From NCBI GenBank assembly GCA_944385025.1, contig CALWVQ010000042.1:1-64000 (forward strand): DNA of 64,000 nucleotides, given 5' to 3'. Source of the stretch: an uncultured Eubacterium sp. (lineage in GTDB: Bacteria > Bacillota > Clostridia > Oscillospirales > Acutalibacteraceae). The stretch's first letter is position 1. Each line of letters opens with the position of its first letter. The position numbers were made by a program, and so were the translations under genes. Under the pieces are notes generated by a model. It made no database searches. It was not told the origin of the DNA and saw only the letters and a program-made list of their open reading frames with translations. Of the stretch, positions 56,588 to 64,000 are shown in pieces.

Positions 56588-58252
56588 TTAATTAAATTTC
56601 TCAATAATATCCGTATGAGCTCCTCCCGGAGGAATCATAGGAAGAACGTTTGAATCAGGTGAAATTCTGCAGTCTACAAGAACAGGTCCTTCATACTCGA
56701 GAGCCTCCTTAAGTACTGCGTCTATATCATCATTTGTATTTATTCTCAAGCCTTTGATACCGAATGCCTCTGCGACCTTTACAAAATCTGTTGCACGGTG
56801 AGGGTCTGTATCTGAAAAACGATTTTCATAGAAAAGTTTCTGCCACTGACGTACCATACCCAAAACAGTGTTGTTCATAATAAACATTTTAACGGGAACG
56901 TCATAGGACTTCATTGTGGCAAGCTCTGAAAGGTTCATATGGAAACCGCCGTCGCCTGCAAACATAATAACCTGCTTATCAGGACAACCCATCTGACCGC
57001 CGATAGCTGCACCCATTGAATAACCCATAGTACCAAGTCCGCCTGATGTCAACAGAGTATGAGGGAGCTTATATTTGTAAAACTGTGCCGCCCAAAGCTG
57101 ATGCTGACCTACGTCTGTAACAATAATGGCATCTTCAGCGGTAGCAGCGTCAATTTTCTCAATAAGAGTCTGAGGGTTTACGTAATCACCTATCTGAAGC
57201 TGACAGAATGGTTTTCTGTATTTTGCAATTTCATTTTTCCACGCACTGTGGTCAAGCTGTTCCACTGCCATTGTAAGCTTTGGAATAACGTCTGCCAAAT
57301 CGCCTCTGAGGTGATAGTTTGAAATAATATTCTTATCCATTTCAGCAGCGTCAATGTCAATATGTAAAATTTCAGCGTTAGGAGCAAATTTCTTTCTGTT
57401 TCCTGCAACACGGTCAGAAAATCTTGCACCGGCAACGATAAGCACATCGCAGTCGTGAGCCGCCTTATTAGCCTCAAAATGACCGTGCATACCGATAAGT
57501 CCTAAATGTAGCGGATGACCGTTTGGAAATGCGCCAAGACCCATAAGACTTGATACGACAGGCGCATCAATTTTTTCTGCAAAGGTAATGAAATCTTCAC
57601 CGACATCGGAAAGGATTGCACCGCCGCCAACATAGATAAGCGGTCTTTTTGCCTTTTTCAAAAGTTCAACTGCTCTTTCAAAATTCTTTGTCTGCGGCTT
57701 GATATAAAACTCCGGAACCTGTTTTGGTTCGGGGGTATATTCGCAAACAGCAGAAGTCATATCCTTAGGAATATCTACAAGAACAGGTCCTTTTCTTCCG
57801 CTTTGAGCGATTTTGAAAGCACGTCTGATTGTAGGAGCAAGCTCCTCAACAGACTTAACCTGAAAATTGTGTTTTGTAATAGGCATTGTAATACCGCAGA
57901 TGTCAACTTCCTGAAAAGAGTCTCTGCCGAGTCCTGAAGTTGCATAGTTACAGGTTATTGCAACAACAGGGATTGAATCCATATAAGCAGTAGCAATACC
58001 TGTTACAAGGTTAGTCGAACCGGGACCTGATGTTGCAAAGCACACACCTACCTTGCCTGTTGCACGGGCATAGCCGTCAGCGGCGTGAGATGCACCCTGT
58101 TCGTGTGCGGTAAGAACGTGCTTAAAGGTATCGCCGTACTTGTAAAGTTCGTCAAAAATATTCAAAATAGTTCCGCCGGGATAGCCGAAAATAGTGTCTA
58201 CCTCCTGCTCTTTAAGAACTTCAAGAACAATTTGAGAGCCGTTAAGTTTCAT
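56588..58252 (-). CDS. ilvB: Acetolactate synthase large (catalytic) subunit
   Basis: A 554-residue ThDP enzyme. The ThDP-activating Glu is in TAHEQGASHAADGYARATGK, and the metal/ThDP motif is MFAGDGGFHMNLSELATM. It makes acetolactate or acetohydroxybutyrate for Val, Leu and Ile. First gene of ilvB-ilvN-leuC-leuD. Confidence 0.97.
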   Translation of the reverse strand: MKLNGSQIVLEVLKEQEVDTIFGYPGGTILNIFDELYKYGDTFKHVLTAHEQGASHAADGYARATGKVGVCFATSGPGSTNLVTGIATAYMDSIPVVAITCNYATSGLGRDSFQEVDICGITMPITKHNFQVKSVEELAPTIRRAFKIAQSGRKGPVLVDIPKDMTSAVCEYTPEPKQVPEFYIKPQTKNFERAVELLKKAKRPLIYVGGGAILSDVGEDFITFAEKIDAPVVSSLMGLGAFPNGHPLHLGLIGMHGHFEANKAAHDCDVLIVAGARFSDRVAGNRKKFAPNAEILHIDIDAAEMDKNIISNYHLRGDLADVIPKLTMAVEQLDHSAWKNEIAKYRKPFCQLQIGDYVNPQTLIEKIDAATAEDAIIVTDVGQHQLWAAQFYKYKLPHTLLTSGGLGTMGYSMGAAIGGQMGCPDKQVIMFAGDGGFHMNLSELATMKSYDVPVKMFIMNNTVLGMVRQWQKLFYENRFSDTDPHRATDFVKVAEAFGIKGLRINTNDDIDAVLKEALEYEGPVLVDCRISPDSNVLPMIPPGGAHTDIIEKFN

Positions 58253-58284
58253 CTTTCATCTACCTCTTTTTCTCTCTTGAAAAA

Positions 58285-58298
58285 ATATCATATGATAT
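58285..58298. promoter_or_regulatory. Perfect 14-base palindrome at the ilvB start region
   Basis: ATATCATATGATAT overlaps the edge of the ilvB -10 box and the expected start site. This position suits a repressor site. It does not resemble the CodY consensus. Confidence 0.5.
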
Positions 58299-58325
58299 AA
58301 TATATTATCTGCCGTTCAAAGTCAA
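58297..58325 (-). promoter_or_regulatory. Promoter of the ilv-leu operon
   Basis: TTGACT (58325-58320), a 17-base spacer and TATTAT (58302-58297) on the minus strand. No T-box or attenuator peptide fits in the short leader. Confidence 0.75.
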
Positions 58326-58347
58326 GAGCAAAAGTATATAATAACTC

Positions 58348-58376
58348 TTGTAAAAAGTAAGGTTTTGTTATATAAT
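58348..58376 (+). promoter_or_regulatory. Promoter of ychF
   Basis: TTGTAA (58348-58353), a 17-base spacer and TATAAT (58371-58376), divergent from the ilvB promoter. Confidence 0.75.
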
Positions 58377-58415
58377 ATCACATTGAATTTGATTATGATT
58401 AAGGAGAAGACACAT

Positions 58416-59510
58416 ATGAAACTGGGTATTGTCGGTTTGCCAAACGTTGGCAAAAGCACTCTTTTTAATGCTATTACAAATGCTGGTGCACAAAGTGCAA
58501 ACTACCCATTCTGCACAATAGAGCCAAACGTGGGAATGGTAAGCGTTCCTGACGAAAGGCTGGACAAACTTGCCGAAATGTATCAGCCTGACAAATTTAC
58601 TCCTGCTACTATTGAATTTGTTGATATTGCAGGTCTTGTAAAGGGCGCATCACAGGGCGAAGGTTTAGGAAACAAATTTTTATCGCACATTCGAGAGGTT
58701 GACGCAATCATTCACGTGGTTAGATGCTTTGAAAATGATGATATCACCCACGTAGACGGCAGCGTTGACCCTGCAAGAGATATTGAAACAATAAATCTTG
58801 AGCTGATACTGTCTGACCTTGACATTCTTTCAAGACGAATTGACAGCAGAAAAAAAGCTATGAAAGGCGACAAAACCCTTGCAGGCGAGGTTGCTTTTCT
58901 TGAAAGACTGCAAAGTGAAATGGAGCAGGGCAAAACAGCAAGAAGCGTAGACATCAGCGAAGATGAGCAGGAATATCTTAAAGAGGTTTCTCTGCTGACA
59001 ATCAAACCTGTTATTTATGCCTGCAATATGGGCGAGGACGACTTTACAAACGGTATTGAAAACAATAAGTACTATAAAGTTGTTGAGGAAATTGCCGCTC
59101 AGGAAGGAGCTGAAACCCTTCCTATCTGTGCTGAAATGGAGGCAGAAATTGCACAGCTTGACGAAGACGAAAAAGCTATGTTTTTAGCTGATATGGGACT
59201 TGAAAAAAGCGGTCTTGACCGACTTATCAAAAAAAGCTACGCACTTTTAGGTCTTATCTCCTATCTGACGGCAGGAAAGCCGGAAGTAAGGGCTTGGACA
59301 ATAAAAAAAGGCACGAAGGCACCTCAGGCAGCCGGTAAAATACACACTGATTTTGAGCGTGGATTTATTCGTGCAGAGGTAGTTTCATTTGATGATTTAA
59401 TGAAATGCGGCAGTATGGCAAACGCTAAAGAAAAGGGTCTTGTACGAAGTGAAGGTAAAGACTACGTTATGAAAGACGGAGACATAGTTCTCTTCCGCTT
59501 CAACGTATAG
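58416..59510 (+). CDS. ychF: Redox-regulated ATPase/GTPase YchF (OLA1 family)
   Basis: A 364-residue Obg-related nucleotidase that favours ATP. G1 is GLPNVGKST near residue 8, the G3 region DIAGLVKGASQGEGLGN, a coiled-coil domain (about 130-210) and a C-terminal TGS domain (WTIKKGTKAPQAAGKIH). The ATG at 58416 follows AGGAGAAG; the family begins at this residue. Confidence 0.95.
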   Translation: MKLGIVGLPNVGKSTLFNAITNAGAQSANYPFCTIEPNVGMVSVPDERLDKLAEMYQPDKFTPATIEFVDIAGLVKGASQGEGLGNKFLSHIREVDAIIHVVRCFENDDITHVDGSVDPARDIETINLELILSDLDILSRRIDSRKKAMKGDKTLAGEVAFLERLQSEMEQGKTARSVDISEDEQEYLKEVSLLTIKPVIYACNMGEDDFTNGIENNKYYKVVEEIAAQEGAETLPICAEMEAEIAQLDEDEKAMFLADMGLEKSGLDRLIKKSYALLGLISYLTAGKPEVRAWTIKKGTKAPQAAGKIHTDFERGFIRAEVVSFDDLMKCGSMANAKEKGLVRSEGKDYVMKDGDIVLFRFNV

Positions 59511-59604
59511 ACCTGTTAAAACTGAAAAATTCAACATTTTTATATAAAATTCAGCGTTTTTGGTGATATTTATTAAATTATTTTAAGATTTTACGATATT
59601 TTTG

Positions 59605-59633
59605 TTGACTATTAATTAATTTTTTGGTAACAT
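59605..59633 (+). promoter_or_regulatory. Promoter of the SigH-like gene
   Basis: TTGACT (59605-59610), a 17-base spacer and TAACAT (59628-59633), about 24 bases before the ATG. Confidence 0.65.
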
Positions 59634-59656
59634 TAGGTTTAAGGTGGGAGAGAATT

Positions 59657-60229
59657 ATGTCAGCAGATAATGAAAAATCAAATGACTCAATTCTTTCAAA
59701 TGCGCAATCGAGCGATGAAAATCATCTTGAGTCGGCTATCAGGCAAAACAGAGCTATGGTTGAGCAGATTGCTTTCAGGTATAAGGACTCGCCTATGGAA
59801 AGAGAGGACATTATACAGGAAGGTATGATCGGTCTTTTGGCTGCCGTTAAATCCTACGACAGTTCAAGAGGCGCAAGTTTCAAAACCTACGCCGCTACTT
59901 GCATTGATAATTCCATTCAGTCGGCACTGAAGAAATTCAGCAGAAAAAAGGATATACCTTCTCACAGTTTTGTTGAATACTCTGAAGAGGAAATTCCTTT
60001 GGAAAACGGATTTGACAGCGCAGAAGATATCTACATTGCTCAAGAAAGCGTTTCACTGTTGACTAAAGTTCTTCGTGAAAATCTCTCAGATTTTGAAAAT
60101 GAAGTTTTGCGACTTCATATTGTTGGCTGCAGTTACAATGAAATTGCATCGAGATTAAGCAAAACACCTAAAGCGATAGACAACGCTTTACAAAGAGTGC
60201 GAAAAAAGCTTTCGGGGATTTCTTTTTAG
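59657..60229 (+). CDS. sigH: Sigma-70 family factor, SigH-like
   Basis: A 190-residue sigma factor. Region 2 is REDIIQEGMIGLLAAVKSYD with SFKTYAATCIDNSIQSALKK, and region 4 ends SKTPKAIDNALQRVRKKLSG, closely like the end of Bacillus SigH. SigH drives early stationary-phase and sporulation genes, including spoIIA and spo0A in Bacillus. The ATG at 59657 follows GGTGGGAGAG. Assignment to SigH rather than another small alternative factor is by motif resemblance. Confidence 0.8.
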   Translation: MSADNEKSNDSILSNAQSSDENHLESAIRQNRAMVEQIAFRYKDSPMEREDIIQEGMIGLLAAVKSYDSSRGASFKTYAATCIDNSIQSALKKFSRKKDIPSHSFVEYSEEEIPLENGFDSAEDIYIAQESVSLLTKVLRENLSDFENEVLRLHIVGCSYNEIASRLSKTPKAIDNALQRVRKKLSGISF

Positions 60230-60260
60230 CACAAAAATCTAAATTTGAGAGGTATAAAAA

Positions 60261-60551
60261 ATGTTTGAAGACAAAACCCTGACTTGTAAAGAATGTGGAA
60301 ACGAATTTGTATTTACCGCAGGTGAACAGGAATTCTATGCTGAAAAAGGCTTTGTAAACGAGCCACAGAGATGCAAGGAATGCCGTGATAAGAGAAAGGC
60401 TGCCGCAAGAGCACCCAGAGAATATCACGACGCTGTTTGTGCAAAATGCGGAAGTGAATGCAAAGTTCCTTTTGTTCCTAACGGAGAGCGTCCTGTTTAC
60501 TGCAGTGAATGCTTTGCTAAATTAAAAGAGGAAGAAAACGCAGAAGCTTAA
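60261..60551 (+). CDS. Double zinc-ribbon protein
   Basis: A 96-residue protein with two zinc-binding units. The first is CKECGNEFVFTAGEQEFYAE plus CKECR, the zf-Tbcl type; the second is CAKCGSECKVPFVPNGERPV plus YCSECF. Both units appear in small Clostridial proteins of unknown role, possibly nucleic-acid binding. It follows the SigH-like gene by 31 bases and ends at a terminator. Confidence 0.85.
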   Translation: MFEDKTLTCKECGNEFVFTAGEQEFYAEKGFVNEPQRCKECRDKRKAAARAPREYHDAVCAKCGSECKVPFVPNGERPVYCSECFAKLKEEENAEA

Positions 60552-60558
60552 AAAATAT

Positions 60559-60592
60559 AAGGCTCTTGAAAAAAGAGCCTTTATTTTTTTAA
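60559..60592 (+). terminator. Terminator of the zinc-ribbon gene
   Basis: Arms AAGGCTCTT (60559-60567) and complement (60573-60581) with a T-run. Confidence 0.85.
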
Positions 60593-60600
60593 AATTATTC

Positions 60601-60629
60601 TTGACATAATTAAATTGTTGTGGTAGTAT
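60601..60629 (+). promoter_or_regulatory. Promoter of tRNA-Ser
   Basis: TTGACA (60601-60606), a 17-base spacer and TAGTAT (60624-60629); start close to the tRNA 5' end. Confidence 0.75.
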
Positions 60630-60644
60630 TATTGAGCAACAAAC

Positions 60645-60733
60645 GCAGAGGTATCGAAGTGGTCATAACGAGGCGGTCTTGAAAACCGTTTGTCCGAAAG
60701 GGCGCGTGGGTTCGAATCCCACCCTCTGCGCCA
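60645..60733 (+). tRNA. tRNA-Ser (anticodon TGA)
   Basis: 89 bases including encoded CCA. Class II tRNA with long variable arm; anticodon loop CTTGAAA; acceptor GCAGAGG/CCTCTGC. Confidence 0.96.
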
Positions 60734-60735
60734 CG

Positions 60736-60766
60736 AAAGAGCAAGTCAAACGACTTGCTCTTTTTT
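60736..60766. terminator. Bidirectional terminator between tRNA-Ser and the glycosyltransferase
   Basis: Arms AAAGAGCAAGTC (60736-60747) and complement (60752-60763) plus T-run; it overlaps the glycosyltransferase stop codon. Confidence 0.85.
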
Positions 60767-61864
60767 GTTGCCTTTTTTCCCATTCAATTTATTGATAATA
60801 ATTTTTTTATTGTCGGCAAGTCTTGTATTCCGCGGGGAAAGCTCTATAGCTTTTTCAACCGCTTTAAGCGCATTGTCATAATCGCCTGTATAGTAATAAC
60901 CTAAAGACGCTAAATCATAGGGCCGACTCCCCCAGGCACTTGCATCGTTAATATAGGTTTTGGGACGTTCACTTATTTGTAATGCCTGATTAATAAAATA
61001 CAAAACGCCGTACCAATTTTCATCATCATACAGCATTAATGCCAGCTCCACATATGGTTCGCGAAGATACGGCGCTTCGGCAACAGCTTTATAATACCAG
61101 CACTTTGCAGATTGTCTGTCTCCTTTTGCATTATAAGCTCTTGCTATAAACCTCATTGATGCGCATCGTTCATCTTTCCACACTGCTTCAGGCATAGAAA
61201 GGTGATGCGTTAACGTTTCAATACACTTATCCCACATGCCCTTAAACATATACTCTCTGCCGAGATAATGAACATTTCTGTCGTTATGGGGGTTCTCGTT
61301 TACTGCAAGCTCCAGTAAAGGAAGATATTGGGCTCTTGACTTTGTTACATCGGCATAATGATTTAACTGTATACCTTCTGCAAAAACAGTATTACAGGGG
61401 GTACTGTCTTGATAAGCAAGAACCTCGTGAACAGGATTTTCCCACACAAATCCCTTTCTTGAGTGGATTTTGTCAAGCCAAAAAACGCATCCCTCACTTC
61501 CGTCGTCGTTAAAATTCCAGGTGTACCTGTATCTTGCGCGGCGTGTGTCAGGCTGCCAAGCGTTTTCCAGTTTTTCCCTCCAGCCTTTTTCAAAGCGTTC
61601 GTCAAGGTCGGTGCAAACGCATATATCTGCATTTTTGTCAACTAAATCAAGGGAGCAGTTACGGGCGTGGTCAAATCTCCAAGGGTCAAAAATTTTTTGA
61701 TACACTTTTACTCCGGCATTTTTAAGTTCTTCAACAGTATTATCTGTTGAACCTGTATCAAGCACAACGATTTCATCCGCCTCGCTCATTGAAGCGACCC
61801 ACTGTTTTACAAATTTTTCTTCGTTCTTACAGATTGCATAAACACAGACTTTATATTTTGACAA
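60746..61864 (-). CDS. Glycosyltransferase family 2 with C-terminal TPR-like repeats
   Basis: A 372-residue GT-A enzyme. VYAICKNEEKFVKQWVASM starts the fold, LDTGSTDNT binds the nucleotide sugar and CTDLDERF contains the DxD. Residues from about 200 form helical TPR-like repeats, as in the SunS/BclA-cluster type of peptide glycosyltransferases. The start is TTG (61864) behind GGTGAT. It follows the collagen-like gene, whose Thr-rich repeats are a plausible substrate (inference). No promoter was found between them. Confidence 0.88.
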   Translation of the reverse strand: MSKYKVCVYAICKNEEKFVKQWVASMSEADEIVVLDTGSTDNTVEELKNAGVKVYQKIFDPWRFDHARNCSLDLVDKNADICVCTDLDERFEKGWREKLENAWQPDTRRARYRYTWNFNDDGSEGCVFWLDKIHSRKGFVWENPVHEVLAYQDSTPCNTVFAEGIQLNHYADVTKSRAQYLPLLELAVNENPHNDRNVHYLGREYMFKGMWDKCIETLTHHLSMPEAVWKDERCASMRFIARAYNAKGDRQSAKCWYYKAVAEAPYLREPYVELALMLYDDENWYGVLYFINQALQISERPKTYINDASAWGSRPYDLASLGYYYTGDYDNALKAVEKAIELSPRNTRLADNKKIIINKLNGKKGNKKEQVV

Positions 61865-61881
61865 GCTATATCACCTTTCAT

Positions 61882-61920
61882 AAAAGTTAAAGAGTGTTTC
61901 AACTAACTTGAAACACTCTT
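61882..61920 (-). terminator. Terminator between the collagen-like gene and the glycosyltransferase
   Basis: Perfect 13-base arms AAGAGTGTTTCAA (61890-61902) and complement (61908-61920), though the following T-run is modest, so read-through into the glycosyltransferase is likely. Confidence 0.75.
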
Positions 61921-61925
61921 ATTTT

Positions 61926-62985
<1,060 letters not shown>

Positions 62986-63035
62986 TAGGCTAAACGCTTG
63001 CCTTATTTATATTATGAAAAGTAATGATTTTTGCT

Positions 63036-63064
63036 ACAAGAAACGCCGCAGGTAACCTGCGGCG
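63036..63064 (-). terminator. Terminator of the P-type ATPase gene
   Basis: GC-rich inverted repeat CGCCGCAGGT (63044-63053) and complement (63055-63064), then TTTCTTGT on the minus strand. Confidence 0.75.
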
Positions 63065-63070
63065 CTGACT

Positions 63071-64000
63071 TTACTTATTTTTTATCAATCTGGAAAAAAG
63101 TTTTATAATTTCCGATATAACAATTACGCTGAAAGACAGTGCAATAACTTTTACCCAAACGTCAATACCGAGAGGCACTGTACCGAAAAATGCGCCGGCA
63201 AACTGAATAATGAGAATTTGAAGGACAAAAGTTATTCCCACAACAATAAGCATAATCTTGTTTTTCAGCAGATGCTTAAATATACTTTCTTTGTGAAGTT
63301 CTCTGCAGTTAAATGAATTGAAAAGCTGAAACAGCACAAACAAAGTAAACAAAACTGTAGGCTGTTCATTTTCTGCAACACCGAGAAAATTATAAACATA
63401 CTGGCAAAGGAATATGACCGAAACATAACCGCCGGTAAGAATAATACGCAAAAGCATATTTTTTGAAATGATATTTTCGCTTCGTCTTGTAGGTTTTCTC
63501 TTCATCAAGTCGTTGTAGTTAGGCTCAAGCCCCAAAGTAAGAGCGGGAGGGCCGTCCATAATTATGTTAATCCACAAAAGCTCAAGTGCGGAAAACGGCG
63601 CTTTAAGGCCTAACAAAATAGACGTAAATACTACCACAACCGAAGCAAAATTTACTGTAAGCTGAAAACTGATAAACCTTTTAAAATTCTCATAGATATT
63701 TCTGCCCCATTCAACAGCTTTAACTATCGTGGCAAAAGAATCGTCAAGGAGAACAATATCGCTTGCCTCTTTTGAAACTTCGGTGCCTGAAATGCCCATT
63801 GCAATTCCAACATCGGCATTTTTCAGAGCAGGAGCGTCGTTTATACCGTCGCCTGTTACAGCGACAACATTTCCCTGTTCTTTTAAAAGCTTAACAATCC
63901 TCATCTTAATAACAGGAGTACTACGTGCAATAACGCATATTGATTTAAGTTTTTCTGACAGCTCCTCGTCGCTGATTTCGGCTATATCCTTTGCTTCTAC
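63071..64000 (-). CDS. Calcium-type P-type ATPase, C-terminal part
   Basis: The gene enters from the right edge; 309 codons are visible. The hinge motif TGDGINDAPALKNADVGIAM and EVSKEASDIVLLDDSF are P2-type, followed by six membrane helices in LLWINIIMDGPPALTLG and later segments. The cation transport C-terminal domain is complete. Calcium export is the usual role of bacterial PMCA-like pumps. Phosphorylation (DKTGT) and actuator domains lie outside the window, so ion choice is inferred. Confidence 0.92.
   Translation of the reverse strand, partial: VEAKDIAEISDEELSEKLKSICVIARSTPVIKMRIVKLLKEQGNVVAVTGDGINDAPALKNADVGIAMGISGTEVSKEASDIVLLDDSFATIVKAVEWGRNIYENFKRFISFQLTVNFASVVVVFTSILLGLKAPFSALELLWINIIMDGPPALTLGLEPNYNDLMKRKPTRRSENIISKNMLLRIILTGGYVSVIFLCQYVYNFLGVAENEQPTVLFTLFVLFQLFNSFNCRELHKESIFKHLLKNKIMLIVVGITFVLQILIIQFAGAFFGTVPLGIDVWVKVIALSFSVIVISEIIKLFSRLIKNK

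Overview
The window looks like chromosomal DNA of an AT-rich, spore-forming member of the class Clostridia, probably close to the Oscillospirales/Ruminococcaceae. Pointers seen in the sequence are three sporulation sigma-factor genes (a SigF operon at the left edge, spoIIGA-sigE near 33 kb, a SigH-like gene near 60 kb), an IspH-ribosomal protein S1 fusion, a ClpC-type ATPase with a McsA-like zinc finger, DUF4364 and DUF1292 proteins, a T-box leader, a CIRCE element and CCA-encoding tRNA genes. No phage, insertion sequence, CRISPR array or rRNA operon was seen. Most genes lie on the minus strand in tight, overlapping operons. Genus-level placement is an inference.

Layout. 1-5.2 kb: the spoIIA operon (spoIIAA, spoIIAB, truncated sigF), folC and T-box-controlled valS. 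5.2-8 kb: hexuronate catabolism (uxaB-uxaA). 8-11.6 kb: a CNNM/CBS membrane protein and the KtrB-KtrA potassium system. 11.6-12.8 kb: a gene-free interval with a strong minus-strand promoter at one end and a strong minus-strand terminator at the other. It predicts a structured RNA of about 1.1 kb carrying one 15-codon ORF behind a near-perfect ribosome binding site. 12.9-13.5 kb: a DUF1292 gene and a probable 6S RNA. 13.5-16 kb: an HMA-domain metal protein under a palindromic operator, then CIRCE-groES-groEL. 16-21 kb: ispD-ispF, rqcH, DUF34/Nif3, trmK, DUF1858 and DUF4364. 21-24.4 kb: the pstSCAB phosphate importer. 24.6-31.2 kb: ABC-F protein, BaiN-like flavoprotein, cmk, plsC and ispH-S1. 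31.3-32.5 kb: manA and DUF378.

32.5-34.1 kb: spoIIGA-sigE, whose apparent Spo0A-type promoter lies inside the terminator hairpin of the preceding operon. 34.1-38.5 kb: an operon of an S24/S26 peptidase, an ABC exporter, a GH2 glycosidase and a peptidyl-prolyl isomerase. 38.6-40.1 kb: a COG2509-type flavoprotein behind a short leader with competing hairpins. 40.2-40.7 kb: a five-tRNA operon (Gly-Arg-His-Gln-Lys). 40.7-53.1 kb: a long minus-strand run from ruvC to the ClpC-like gene, including glmM, the ECF transporter module and truA. 53.2-58.3 kb: a flavodoxin-like reductase and the branched-chain amino acid operon ilvB-ilvN-leuC-leuD plus a small gene. 58.4-60.7 kb: ychF, the SigH-like gene, a zinc-ribbon protein and tRNA-Ser. 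60.7-63 kb: a glycosyltransferase next to a collagen-like surface protein. The right edge cuts a calcium-type P-ATPase.

Functionally the window is mostly housekeeping (tRNA charging, isoprenoid precursors, cell envelope, DNA repair, ion and phosphate uptake) interleaved with sporulation control. The SigH-like factor, Spo0A-type promoter, SpoIIGA/SigE and SpoIIAA/AB/SigF belong to one cascade, and the collagen-like protein with its glycosyltransferase is a plausible spore-surface output. The least explained part is the 1.1 kb RNA locus at 11.6-12.8 kb.
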